The translations under genes were made by a program, and so were the position numbers. The notes below the pieces were generated by a model, which made no database searches, was not told the DNA's origin, and was given only the letters and a program-made list of their open reading frames with translations. From assembly GCA_947456625.1 (NCBI GenBank), contig CANGQJ010000004.1, positions 1-64,000 of the forward strand: a stretch of 64,000 nt of DNA. The letters are read 5' to 3'. Shown piece by piece: positions 53,958 to 62,563 of the stretch (the stretch's first letter is position 1; each line of letters begins with the position of its first letter). The stretch comes from Bacteroidota bacterium. GTDB lineage: Bacteria > Bacteroidota > Bacteroidia > Chitinophagales > Chitinophagaceae.

Positions 53958-54305
53958 CTAATACCTAATATTATCAAAATACAGCAAAATATGGTCTTTT
54001 AAAAAGATCTCTTGTTCCATTAGATCCATTTTAGGCAATTGCTTTAATTGCTTAAAATGTGGCCATCCTTCCTCGTCTTTTCCCTCATATAAATAATAAC
54101 CACTTGGGGACAATATAGAACAAATGGCTATGTGCATGAGGTCCTGTTTTTGCTCCTTGGTAATCTTTTCTCTTATAAATCCTGTCTCTTGCAATCCTAT
54201 TAAAAATAAAACAGCTTCGGTATCTGGCTTTTTACCAAACTGGTCCATCAATTTCTGCTCTAATGCCCACCACCTGGTTTGTAAATCGTCTTGTATATTG
54301 GCCAT
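53958..54305 (-). CDS. Small hypothetical protein
   Basis: A 115-residue soluble protein beginning MANIQDDLQTRWWALEQKLMDQFGKKPDTEAVLFLIGLQE. It is helix-rich with a later segment GYYLYEGKDEEGWPHFKQL. I recognise no family, though it looks like a conserved Bacteroidota protein. The ATG at 54305 is supported by a perfect -7 element 19 bases upstream; a longer frame back to 54449 would run through the divergent serS gene. Confidence 0.78.
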   Translation of the reverse strand: MANIQDDLQTRWWALEQKLMDQFGKKPDTEAVLFLIGLQETGFIREKITKEQKQDLMHIAICSILSPSGYYLYEGKDEEGWPHFKQLKQLPKMDLMEQEIFLKDHILLYFDNIRY

Positions 54306-54324
54306 TTTGCTTTCAAATTTTAGG

Positions 54325-54332
54325 CAAAGGTA
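54325..54332 (-). promoter_or_regulatory. -7 promoter element of the hypothetical gene at 53958
   Basis: TACCTTTG on the minus strand, exact consensus, 19 bases before the ATG at 54305. Confidence 0.5.
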
Positions 54333-54364
54333 AGGGATATCTAGGCGTGGTAGGATGGTTTGAT

Positions 54365-54372
54365 TATCTTTG
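54365..54372 (+). promoter_or_regulatory. -7 promoter element of serS
   Basis: TATCTTTG on the plus strand, exact consensus, 15 bases before the serS ATG. Together with the element at 54325 it forms a divergent promoter pair only 32 bases apart. Confidence 0.55.
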
Positions 54373-54387
54373 CCAAAATTCGCATTT

Positions 54388-55659
54388 ATGTTACAGGTAA
54401 ACTTCTTACGCCAAAATACCGAACTGGCTAAAAAGAAATTGGCAATCAAACATTTCGCTAACCTTAGTTTAGTGGATGAAGTGATCGCGGTGGATGATCA
54501 AAGAAAGCAATTACAAGCTTCCTTTGATGACCTTCAATCTAAAGTAAATGCAGCTTCTAAGCAAATTGGAGCACATATGGCCAAAGGAGAAAAAGAGCAA
54601 GCAGAAACTTTAAAAAACAATGTAGCTAGTTGGAAAACTCAATTAGAGCCTTTTAAGGAACAAATGGCCGAAGTAGAAGCAAAATTGCAAACTCTAATTG
54701 TGCAATTTCCCAACCTGCCGCATGATATCGTGCCTATTGGAAAAACCCCCGAAGAAAATGTAGTGGTAAGACAAGGTGGTCAAACGCCACAACTTCCAAA
54801 AAATGCCGAAGCACATTGGGACTTAATTAAAAAATATAATTTAGTTGACTTTGAAACTGGTGCAAAAATTACAGGAAGTGGATTTCCATTATACATTGGG
54901 AAAGGTGCAAAATTTCAAAGAGCATTAACGCAATATTTTTTAGATTTTAATACTGCAGCAGGTTACACCGAATACTTACCGCCATTTATGGTCAATGCCG
55001 CTTCGGCCTTTGCAACAGGTCAATTGCCAGATAAAGAAGGACAAATGTATCATGCAACCGAAGACGATTTTTATTTAATCCCAACTGCCGAAGTGCCTGT
55101 TACCAATGTGTTTCGTGACACGGTATTAAAAGAAGCAGACCTCCCAATTCAAATGACAGCATACTCACCTTGTTTTAGAAGAGAGGCTGGAAGTTTTGGT
55201 AAAGATGTGCGTGGATTAAACAGAGTACATCAGTTTGAAAAAGTTGAAATTATACAAATTGTTCATCCAGATAAAAGTGATTTGGTTTTAGATGAAATGG
55301 TTTTGCATGTAGAAAAGCTTTTAATAAGCTTAGGTTTACAATACCGTATCTTAAGATTATGTGGTGGTGATATGGGATTTGCTTCGGCCATTACTTATGA
55401 CTTTGAAGTGTATAGTGCTGCTCAAGAAAAATGGTTAGAGGTTAGTAGTGTAAGCAATTTCCAATCTTATCAAACTTACCGTATGAAATGTAGGTTTAAA
55501 GACGCGGAGGGGAAAATTCAATTTGCACACTCATTAAATGGTAGTTCATTGGCCTTGCCAAGAATTTTTGCTGCCATTGTAGAGAACTATCAAACCGAAA
55601 CTGGCATAGCACTTCCAGAAGCTTTACAACCTTATTTTGGTACTACACATTTAGTGTAA
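54388..55659 (+). CDS. serS: Seryl-tRNA synthetase
   Basis: A 423-residue class II synthetase. An N-terminal tRNA-binding coiled coil covers about residues 25-110 (NTELAKKKLAIKHF onward). The catalytic core has TAEVPVTN, CFRREAGSFGKDVRGLNRVHQFEKVE (motif 2) and SLNGSSLALPRIFAAIVEN (motif 3). The start is ATG 54388; a TTG 18 bases upstream falls in the promoter element and is rejected. It has its own promoter and terminator. Confidence 0.97.
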   Translation: MLQVNFLRQNTELAKKKLAIKHFANLSLVDEVIAVDDQRKQLQASFDDLQSKVNAASKQIGAHMAKGEKEQAETLKNNVASWKTQLEPFKEQMAEVEAKLQTLIVQFPNLPHDIVPIGKTPEENVVVRQGGQTPQLPKNAEAHWDLIKKYNLVDFETGAKITGSGFPLYIGKGAKFQRALTQYFLDFNTAAGYTEYLPPFMVNAASAFATGQLPDKEGQMYHATEDDFYLIPTAEVPVTNVFRDTVLKEADLPIQMTAYSPCFRREAGSFGKDVRGLNRVHQFEKVEIIQIVHPDKSDLVLDEMVLHVEKLLISLGLQYRILRLCGGDMGFASAITYDFEVYSAAQEKWLEVSSVSNFQSYQTYRMKCRFKDAEGKIQFAHSLNGSSLALPRIFAAIVENYQTETGIALPEALQPYFGTTHLV

Positions 55660-55674
55660 CAATTTAATTATATA

Positions 55675-55705
55675 AAAAGCCCCTCCTTCTAGAGGGGCTT
55701 TTTTG
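55675..55705. terminator. Terminator between serS and the barrel gene
   Basis: AAAAGCCCCTC pairs perfectly with GAGGGGCTTTT, and T-runs are available on both strands. It sits between convergent genes. Confidence 0.92.
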
Positions 55706-55731
55706 TTACATTTATAATGCAGTAAAACAGT

Positions 55732-56760
55732 TTAAAATTTGCTAAACCTTACACCAATTGCAAATGGTGCCATATCAAAATTAGTAAGGTTTTTATCAAA
55801 TAAATTGGTCAAACTATAAGATCCATAAAGACGAAGCGACCCAATGCCCAATTCACCAATGGTAGCCATTTTCACATTATTTAAATTAAAGTTTCCGTTT
55901 AATTTCCGCTTACCTCTTTCCTCGCTAATTTGTTTGGTATGAGATTGCACTAAATAGCCTGCACTTAAACCAAAGCTTGCATAAAAACTTTTGTTGTTGT
56001 AAGGGTTGGATTGATAATTTAATTGAACAGGAACCGTTAGGTATTCCACAAACAATTTATCCTTACTAAAATTCACATTGTCAAAATATACATAATTGCC
56101 TGGGGTATTACTAAAACTTATTGGACGAATAAATCTGAAATTGTACATCTCTATACCAATGCCGTATTTTAAATTCCAATAATGTTGATACAGGTTTGCT
56201 TTTTGTTGTACAATCCAAATATTCACATTGCTAGATTTTTCGTTCTTTAATTTTAAATCTGAACTAGTCACATAACCCGATCCCATACTAGTATAAGGCA
56301 ATGCGGAGTATCTTGGTGCTGTATTGTCTACATAATTTGCAAAGCCTAAATCAAAAATCCACCAATTGGTACTAATGTTTTTTAATTTTTTGGGACTGTG
56401 ATTAATGGAAATATTTGTTTTCTTGAAATCCCCTTCTAGTAAGGATTCCCATCCTTTGCTAGCATTACCTTGAGGATTATTAATAATATTAAGACGTCCT
56501 ATTTTTACGGTATCTCCATTTACATCAATAAGTGTATCACTACCACTCATTATTTTTACTGCTTTAGATCTTTCTTTTTGTGATTTTGATCCTACATTAA
56601 TGGTAATATTTTTATTTGCATCCAAACTAGCTCCTTGGTTATTTACAATAAGCATATTGCCTATTTTAATGGTATCGGCTTTTTTAGTTAACGCGGAATC
56701 GGTTTGTGCATTAACATGAATGGCTAATAAAATACTTGCTACTACTGTTATTCTTTTCAT
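55732..56760 (-). CDS. Outer-membrane beta-barrel protein with N-terminal repeat
   Basis: A 342-residue exported protein with a signal peptide ending at NAQT. The N-terminal third holds two copies of a short motif: DTIKIGNMLIVNNQG and DTVKIGRLNIINNPQG. The last two thirds are barrel-like, from WWIFDLGFANYVDN to the terminal FAIGVRFSKF, with a C-terminal Phe typical of outer-membrane barrels. It follows the anti-sigma gene by six bases, so it is probably a target or sensor of the same pathway. No named family identified. Confidence 0.78.
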   Translation of the reverse strand: MKRITVVASILLAIHVNAQTDSALTKKADTIKIGNMLIVNNQGASLDANKNITINVGSKSQKERSKAVKIMSGSDTLIDVNGDTVKIGRLNIINNPQGNASKGWESLLEGDFKKTNISINHSPKKLKNISTNWWIFDLGFANYVDNTAPRYSALPYTSMGSGYVTSSDLKLKNEKSSNVNIWIVQQKANLYQHYWNLKYGIGIEMYNFRFIRPISFSNTPGNYVYFDNVNFSKDKLFVEYLTVPVQLNYQSNPYNNKSFYASFGLSAGYLVQSHTKQISEERGKRKLNGNFNLNNVKMATIGELGIGSLRLYGSYSLTNLFDKNLTNFDMAPFAIGVRFSKF

Positions 56761-56766
56761 AATTAC

Positions 56767-57621
56767 TTATTTGTCTTTATCTGATTTATTACGTTTTAAA
56801 AATGCACCAATACGTCTGGATAATCCCCTTAATTTATCACCGTCAATTTCAAAATTGGCAATATAAATACCTCTATCGGGGTCCTCGGTATTCATTTCAT
56901 TTAGGGATGGTGTTGTGTTGTTTACAACATTACTTTGAGCCACTGCTGTTGATTGCTCATTGGCCAATTGGCTAACAGCAGCTGAGGCAATATCCTGGCT
57001 ATTTATATTTAGTATGACATCGGCGCTACTAACTTCACTTATTAATGAATTTGGGTTATTCGTATTGTTCATTGGGGTATTTAAATTTTCCCTTTGAGGT
57101 GTTACAAATACCGCTAAATTTTTACCAGCTTTTGCATTGGTAATTAGGGGATAAGTTGCTTGCTTGTTTGTATTTATAGCCTTATTGATAATTAAAACTG
57201 GAGTGTTAGCTAACTGGCTTTTGCTAGTGCCTTTATTTAATGCCATGTTACTTTGAACAACTTGTTTTTGAATTGAATTATACCCAAAGTATAAAATAAA
57301 CAATGCAGCAATGGCGCTATAAGACCTGATTTTATTTTTTGTAAAATATCCGTCCACTATTTTTACATCTTTTAGATACAATTTATTTTTAAAGACAGGG
57401 TTTAAGCTGGCTTCCATAGCTTCAAGACGGTATAAGGTTACCTTATCTTGAAATAGAACTTCGTCCACTTCTAGTATAGTTTGCTTAATAATATCCAGCT
57501 CGTTTTTATATATTGGATTTTCTGAAATAAATAATTCCACTTCCTTTTGTTCAGAGGCCGTGAGTTCATTGTCTAGGTACAATAAAAAGTAGGTCTCGTA
57601 ATTTTGTGTATTAATTTTCAT
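56767..57621 (-). CDS. Putative anti-sigma factor
   Basis: A 284-residue single-pass protein. The N-terminal 100 residues, beginning with NYETYFLLYLDNELTASEQKEVE, follow the anti-sigma pattern common in Bacteroidota; no zinc-binding HxxxCxxC is seen. A transmembrane segment (SAIAALFILYFGY) lies at about 102-114, and the rest is an Asn/Ser/Thr-rich periplasmic tail, ending RRIGAFLKRNKSDKDK. It overlaps the sigma gene stop by one base (TAATG). It likely holds the sigma factor at the membrane until an envelope cue. Confidence 0.78.
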   Translation of the reverse strand: MKINTQNYETYFLLYLDNELTASEQKEVELFISENPIYKNELDIIKQTILEVDEVLFQDKVTLYRLEAMEASLNPVFKNKLYLKDVKIVDGYFTKNKIRSYSAIAALFILYFGYNSIQKQVVQSNMALNKGTSKSQLANTPVLIINKAINTNKQATYPLITNAKAGKNLAVFVTPQRENLNTPMNNTNNPNSLISEVSSADVILNINSQDIASAAVSQLANEQSTAVAQSNVVNNTTPSLNEMNTEDPDRGIYIANFEIDGDKLRGLSRRIGAFLKRNKSDKDK

Positions 57622-58112
57622 TAGGCACTCATTTTTTTAAGATGAATTAATTTGCCCTTTAATATTAATCTTGCTCTGTGTAAGTAAACACGCACCTGGC
57701 TTTCTGATAAATCCATGATCTCGCCAATTTCTTGATAGCTATACCCTTCATAGTCTTTTAGAAGAATGAGACTTTTTTGTGTAGGGTTTAAATCATTTAT
57801 GGCGCTTAGTAAAATTTGCTTTAATTCATTGTTGTCGTGTAAACTAACCTGTGTTTTAACATCATCAAAATTATGGGTAGTAGTATTATTTTTTTGCTTC
57901 CTAATATGGTCAATCATGTTGTGGTAAGCAATAGTAAACAAGTAAGATTTTACTTTGGTAGGTTCCACTTTTTCCCTGTTCACCCATAATTTTTCAAATG
58001 CCGTTTGGACAATATCCTGCGCATCCGCTTCATGACCAATATTTTTGACAATAAAACGGTATACCCCGTCGGAGTAATTATCTACACAATTATTGAAATC
58101 TTGAACGGTCAT
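57621..58112 (-). CDS. ECF-type RNA polymerase sigma factor
   Basis: A 163-residue sigma-70 family factor with only regions 2 and 4. Region 2: NIGHEADAQDIVQTAFEKLWVNR and KVKSYLFTIAYHNMIDHIRK. Region 4: DYEGYSYQEIGEIMDLSESQVRVYLHRAR, a helix-turn-helix for -35 recognition. It leads a three-gene operon with an anti-sigma and an outer-membrane barrel gene. Its promoter is not a match to TAnnTTTG, so it may be autoregulated. Confidence 0.95.
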   Translation of the reverse strand: MTVQDFNNCVDNYSDGVYRFIVKNIGHEADAQDIVQTAFEKLWVNREKVEPTKVKSYLFTIAYHNMIDHIRKQKNNTTTHNFDDVKTQVSLHDNNELKQILLSAINDLNPTQKSLILLKDYEGYSYQEIGEIMDLSESQVRVYLHRARLILKGKLIHLKKMSA

Positions 58113-58175
58113 TCCCCTTGTTTGGCTTTAAGTAAGTATATAACGAAGGTGAAGCCCAAAAGTTACAGCCAGTTA

Positions 58176-59300
58176 CTAATAATTTACAATTTGCTCCTGA
58201 ATGTTTGCAGGAAGTTCGCGCCAATCATATTGTTGGTTACGTAACTGAGGTTCAAAGCCAGCCTCTTTAATTGCTTCTTGGATTGTTTTGTAAGTAAAAC
58301 GGTGGGGTGCACCAGCAGCGCTTACCACATTTTCCTCAAGCATAATACTTCCAAAGTCGTTGGCTCCCGATTCTAAACATACCTGAGCGGTTGCTTTACC
58401 TACTGTTAACCAGCTTGCCTGTATATTTTTAATATTAGGAAGCATTATTCGGCTAATAGCAATCATTCGAATGTATTCTTCGGTGGTGGTTAAATTATGA
58501 ACTCCTCTAATTTTTGTAAGTAAAGTATCTACGTCTTGGAAAGTCCAAGGTATAAATGCTAAAAATCCTTTTGCATCTTTTGGTTTTCTATCCTGAGTTT
58601 CGCGAATACGAATTAAGTGAATAAATCTTTCTTCTAAGGTTTCCACATGACCAAACATCATGGTGGCACTTGTAGTAATATTTAATTGATGTGCAGCTGC
58701 CATAACTTCCAGCCATTCGTCGGCTCCACATTTTCCGTTTGAAACTAATTTACGCACACGGTCCACTAAAATTTCAGCACCTGCTCCTGGCAAGGAATCC
58801 ATGCCTGCAGCTTGTAATGCTTTTAATACTTGGGTGTGGGTCATGCCTTCCAACTTTGCAATGTGCGCAATTTCTGGGGGCCCTAGTGTGTGCAACTTAA
58901 TGGTTGGGAATTCATTTTTAATTTGACTAAAAATATCTACATAAAATTGCAATCCTAATTCTGGATGGTGGCCTCCTTGTAGCAATAATTGATCACCTCC
59001 CCAGGCAAGGGTTTCTTTAATTTTTACGCGATAGGTATCCATATTGGTAATATATGCCTCGGGGTGACCAGGAATTCTATAAAAATTACAAAATTTACAG
59101 TTTGCAATACATACATTGGTGGTGTTTACATTACGGTCAATCTGCCAGGTAACCTTGCCATGTGGCACTTGTTTTTTTCTTAACTCATTGGCAACATAGC
59201 TTAGCTCATTTAAAGGGGCATTTTCAAATAAAAACATACCCTCTTCCATGGTTAAATACTCAAAATTCAAGGCTTTCTTATATAATTCTTCTAATTGCAT
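58176..59300 (-). CDS. mqnC: Cyclic dehypoxanthinyl futalosine synthase (MqnC)
   Basis: A 374-residue radical SAM enzyme of the futalosine route to menaquinone. The cluster cysteines are in CIANCKFCNFYR (CxxxCxxC). Further blocks are LLQGGHHPELG, HTLGPPEIAHIAKLEG, DSLPGAGAEILVDRVR, TTSATMMFGHVETLEER, FIPWTFQD and SWLTVGKATAQVCLESGANDFGSIMLEENVVSAAG. I call MqnC rather than MqnE from the DSLPGxGAEIL and EENVVSAAG blocks. A perfect -7 element lies 19 bases upstream. No other mqn genes are in the window. Confidence 0.88.
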   Translation of the reverse strand: MQLEELYKKALNFEYLTMEEGMFLFENAPLNELSYVANELRKKQVPHGKVTWQIDRNVNTTNVCIANCKFCNFYRIPGHPEAYITNMDTYRVKIKETLAWGGDQLLLQGGHHPELGLQFYVDIFSQIKNEFPTIKLHTLGPPEIAHIAKLEGMTHTQVLKALQAAGMDSLPGAGAEILVDRVRKLVSNGKCGADEWLEVMAAAHQLNITTSATMMFGHVETLEERFIHLIRIRETQDRKPKDAKGFLAFIPWTFQDVDTLLTKIRGVHNLTTTEEYIRMIAISRIMLPNIKNIQASWLTVGKATAQVCLESGANDFGSIMLEENVVSAAGAPHRFTYKTIQEAIKEAGFEPQLRNQQYDWRELPANIQEQIVNY

Positions 59301-59319
59301 ATACTACTTTTAAGAGTAA

Positions 59320-59327
59320 CAAAGTTA
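59320..59327 (-). promoter_or_regulatory. -7 promoter element of mqnC
   Basis: TAACTTTG on the minus strand, exact consensus, 19 bases before the mqnC ATG. Confidence 0.55.
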
Positions 59328-59417
59328 AGGCTTAAAGGGTTCGCTTTTCACACCAGTTTATTTTATCTACATTCATAAATACACTCTTGTTTAAAAGGAG
59401 TAAATTCGTGATTCATT

Positions 59418-60662
59418 ATGATACAATTTGATAGATTTGAATTAGCCAATGGCTTAAAAGTAATTGTACACCCCGATATGACCACGCCAATGGCCGTTGT
59501 GAATGTATTATACAATGTGGGTGCCAAGGACGAAAATCCGGAAAAAACAGGCTTTGCCCATTTGTTTGAACACCTCATGTTTGGGGGCAGTGTAAATATT
59601 CCAGAGTATGATGAACCTTTGCAAAGAGCAGGTGGTGAAAACAATGCATATACAACCAACGACCTCACCAATTATTATTGTCAATTACCTGCAGAAAATA
59701 TTGAAACTGCATTTTGGTTAGAAAGTGACAGAATGTTATCACTAGCCTTTAGTGAAAAGAGTTTAGAAGTGCAAAGGAAAGTGGTATGCGAAGAGTTTAA
59801 GGAACATTATATTAATAAGCCATATGGGGATGCCTGGCATAAAATGAGAACACTAGCCTATAGCAAACATCCATACCGTTGGATGACTATTGGTGCTTCT
59901 TTGGATCATGTCGAAAAAGCAACCATGCAAGAAGTGAAGGATTTCTTCTTTAAATTTTACAGACCTAATAATGCCATTTTAGTAGTCACTGGGAATGTGA
60001 ATACTGATGATATAAAATTATTAGCAGAAAAATGGTTTGGTCCAATTCCTGCTGGCGAGAAGTACCACCGAAATTTACCTGCTGAGCCAAAACAAGCAAA
60101 GCATAAAAGTATGGATGTGCGCGCCGATGTGCCTATGGACATGCTTATGATGACCTGGCATATGGGTGGAAGATTTGATGAAGCTTACCATGCCACCGAC
60201 TTATTAACCGAGGTGCTAGGTGGTGGAGCCTCCTCTCGTTTATATGAGCAACTTATTAAAGTGAGACAATTGTTTTCTTCAATTTCCTGTTTTCATTTTG
60301 GAACCATTGATCCAGGCTTATTTGTGATCACTGGAAAATTAGTAAAGGGCATTAGCATGTCAGTGGCAGAAAAAGCAGTGCTTGATGAAGTAGAAAAAAT
60401 GAAACATGAATTATTAGATGTTAAAGAAGTTCAAAAAGTAATTAATAAAACAGAAAGCATGATATGCTTTGAGGATATGAGTATTATGAATCGTGCACAA
60501 AGTTTGGCTTTTTATGAATTAATTGGCGATGCAGCACTCATGAACGATGAGCTTGGAAAATATCAAGCCGTTACGCCTACGTTAATTCAGGAAACTGCTA
60601 AAACTATATTTGAAGACAGTAATAGAAATACCTTGTATTACTATAGCAACAATGCTTCCTAA
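59418..60662 (+). CDS. M16-family zinc peptidase, catalytic subunit
   Basis: A 414-residue insulinase/pitrilysin-like protein, about half the length of full M16A enzymes, so of the paired M16B kind. The inverted zinc motif HLFEH is at 48-52 and the distal ligand Glu is in KVVCEEFKE at about 125. No signal peptide was found, so it may be cytoplasmic or exported by an unknown route. The next gene, 38 bases downstream, encodes the partner without HxxEH, as in known heterodimeric M16B peptidases. Probably degrades peptides. Confidence 0.93.
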   Translation: MIQFDRFELANGLKVIVHPDMTTPMAVVNVLYNVGAKDENPEKTGFAHLFEHLMFGGSVNIPEYDEPLQRAGGENNAYTTNDLTNYYCQLPAENIETAFWLESDRMLSLAFSEKSLEVQRKVVCEEFKEHYINKPYGDAWHKMRTLAYSKHPYRWMTIGASLDHVEKATMQEVKDFFFKFYRPNNAILVVTGNVNTDDIKLLAEKWFGPIPAGEKYHRNLPAEPKQAKHKSMDVRADVPMDMLMMTWHMGGRFDEAYHATDLLTEVLGGGASSRLYEQLIKVRQLFSSISCFHFGTIDPGLFVITGKLVKGISMSVAEKAVLDEVEKMKHELLDVKEVQKVINKTESMICFEDMSIMNRAQSLAFYELIGDAALMNDELGKYQAVTPTLIQETAKTIFEDSNRNTLYYYSNNAS

Positions 60663-60700
60663 CATTAACCCATTTATTTGCATTCGCAAAATATATAATT

Positions 60701-61984
60701 ATGCCTTTAGACCGTACCACTGCACCCTTTATTAAAGACGCTGTTGATTTTGACATTCAACTAAAACCATATCAAAAATATGAATTGGATAATGGGGTAG
60801 AAGTGTATGCTTTTGAGGGAGGTGCACAGGAAGTAATGCTTATGGAAATGGTGTTTTTTGCTGGCAATAGTTTTGAAACAAAAAACTGGGTTGCGCCTGC
60901 TACTAATTATTTATTAAAGAACGGGACCCATAGCAAAACTGCTTTTGAGGTGAATGACGCTTTTGAATTTTATGGAGCCTACTTAAATAGGTCCTGCTAC
61001 AACGAAACAGCAACCATTAGTTTGCATAGTTTAACAAAACATTTTGCAGCAGTAATACCAGTAGTAAGTGAACTAATTTCGGATGCCATTTTCCCAGAAA
61101 AGGAATTAGACATTTATATCAAAAATCAAATTCAGCAACTTACACTAAATTTAAAAAAAGGAGATTTTATTGCCAATAGGTTTATTGATGAGTATTTATT
61201 TGGAATTGATCATCCTTATGGAAAGTATTCAAGTGAAGCTGCTTACAATCAATTAACACGTGAGGACTTAGTTGCCTTTTACAATAAATATTATAAGGAA
61301 GGAAAGTGTATTGTATTTATGGCTGGAAAATTTCCAGCAAACATTCATAGTATTTTAAATAAATATATTGGGACTTTACCATTAAATAAACATATTATTG
61401 AAACGCCTGAGCATGCAATTGTTGCAGCTGCTGAAAAAAAATACAATGTGGTAAATGATCCAAGTTCGGTGCAGGGTTCTATTCGTATTGCAAGACATTT
61501 TCCAAATAGGCATCATCCCGATTTTGCACCAGCACAAGTGCTTAATAATATATTTGGTGGATTTTTTGGTTCTCGTTTAATGAGTAATATTAGAGAGGAC
61601 AAAGGGTATACGTATGGCATTCACAGTTATTTGCAAAACCATATTCAACAAAGTGCATGGTTGGTAAGTACCGATGCAGGTAAGGATGTTTGCAGAGCCA
61701 CTATTGACGAAGTATATAAGGAGATGTCTATTTTAAGAAATGAGTTGGTAGATTTGGATGAACTAAACTTAGTAAAGAACTATATGTTGGGTTCCTTGTT
61801 AGGTGATGTGGACGGCCCTTTTCAAATTATTGGACGTTGGAAATCATATATTTTAAATGGCTTAACCGAAACTTATTTTTACAATACCATAAATACGGTA
61901 AGGGCTATTAGTCCGGAACAAATTAAGGACCTAGCCAATAAATATCTACAGGAAGCCGACTTTTACGAGCTTGTTGTTTACTAG
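60701..61984 (+). CDS. M16-family peptidase-like, non-catalytic partner
   Basis: A 427-residue M16-fold protein. The position of the zinc motif reads LLKNGTHS rather than HxxEH, so it cannot bind the catalytic zinc. It keeps the Arg/Tyr segment FGSRLMSNIREDKGYTYGIHSY, used by M16 enzymes to bind the substrate carbonyl and often found on the inactive subunit. This fits a heterodimer with the product of the preceding gene. Its end is followed by a terminator hairpin. Confidence 0.92.
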   Translation: MPLDRTTAPFIKDAVDFDIQLKPYQKYELDNGVEVYAFEGGAQEVMLMEMVFFAGNSFETKNWVAPATNYLLKNGTHSKTAFEVNDAFEFYGAYLNRSCYNETATISLHSLTKHFAAVIPVVSELISDAIFPEKELDIYIKNQIQQLTLNLKKGDFIANRFIDEYLFGIDHPYGKYSSEAAYNQLTREDLVAFYNKYYKEGKCIVFMAGKFPANIHSILNKYIGTLPLNKHIIETPEHAIVAAAEKKYNVVNDPSSVQGSIRIARHFPNRHHPDFAPAQVLNNIFGGFFGSRLMSNIREDKGYTYGIHSYLQNHIQQSAWLVSTDAGKDVCRATIDEVYKEMSILRNELVDLDELNLVKNYMLGSLLGDVDGPFQIIGRWKSYILNGLTETYFYNTINTVRAISPEQIKDLANKYLQEADFYELVVY

Positions 61985-62052
61985 ATTTTTATATGGTTTT
62001 GGTGGAATTTTTAACCCGTTCATCCTGAATAGGTATCATTCGTAATTTTTTT

Positions 62053-62097
62053 AAATGCTAATATGTTGATAAACAATGTATTAGCATTTTTATTTTT
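62053..62097 (+). terminator. Terminator of the M16 pair
   Basis: AAATGCTAATA and TATTAGCATTT form a perfect 11-bp stem with a 15-base loop, followed by TTTTATTTTT. AT-rich but well placed, 70 bases past the stop. Confidence 0.75.
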
Positions 62098-62109
62098 ATA
62101 CTACTATAA

Positions 62110-62146
62110 AATATTTAGTACTGTGTGATGCATAGTACTAAATATT
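62110..62146. promoter_or_regulatory. Operator: 13-bp perfect inverted repeat upstream of padR
   Basis: AATATTTAGTACT (62110-62122) and AGTACTAAATATT (62134-62146) are exact reverse complements separated by 11 bases. The repeat covers the -33 region of the padR promoter and ends four bases before the -7 element, an ideal place for repression. The likely binder is the adjacent PadR-like regulator itself. Confidence 0.7.
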
Positions 62147-62150
62147 CCAC

Positions 62151-62158
62151 TAGCTTTG
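62151..62158 (+). promoter_or_regulatory. -7 promoter element of padR
   Basis: TAGCTTTG, exact TAnnTTTG match, 18 bases before the ATG at 62177 and just downstream of the inverted repeat. Confidence 0.6.
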
Positions 62159-62176
62159 TGTTCTAAAGTAATTATC

Positions 62177-62545
62177 ATGGATATACAAAACACACAAAGT
62201 CAAATGCGCAAGGGCGTATTGGAGTTTTGCATATTGTCCATCATTCAAAAAGGCGAAGTGTATCCAAGTGATATCGTCGAACAAATGAAAGCGGCCAATT
62301 TGCATATACTAGAAGGGACCTTGTATCCGTTATTAACGCGTTTAAAAAATGCAGGACTTTTAAATTACAGATGGGTGGAAAGTGTGAGTGGTCCACCAAG
62401 AAAATATTTTGTGTTAACCGAGGATGGTCATAAAGCTTATGATGTTTTATTAAAAACCTGGAACGAGATGACCGGCGCGGTGAATCAATTAACGCAAAAT
62501 TCAAATCCAATTAACACCGAAAATATAGCTTCTCAAAATAGCTAA
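62177..62545 (+). CDS. PadR-family transcriptional regulator
   Basis: A 122-residue winged-helix repressor of the PadR type. It opens SQMRKGVLEFCILSIIQKGEVYPSDIVEQMKAANLHILEGTLYPLLTRLKNAGLL, the family helix-turn-helix, followed by the wing SVSGPPRKYFVLTEDG. The start is ATG 62177; a longer frame begins inside the promoter element. It is followed 18 bases on by a PspC-domain gene, a PadR/PspC pairing often seen in Bacteroidota, and probably represses its own operon via the repeat at 62110. Confidence 0.92.
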   Translation: MDIQNTQSQMRKGVLEFCILSIIQKGEVYPSDIVEQMKAANLHILEGTLYPLLTRLKNAGLLNYRWVESVSGPPRKYFVLTEDGHKAYDVLLKTWNEMTGAVNQLTQNSNPINTENIASQNS

Positions 62546-62563
62546 CCCATAAAATTTAATACT

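Noticed and set aside
58176..59300. Aminofutalosine synthase MqnE
   Set aside because: Both are radical SAM enzymes of the same pathway, but the DSLPGxGAEIL and EENVVSAAG blocks fit MqnC better.
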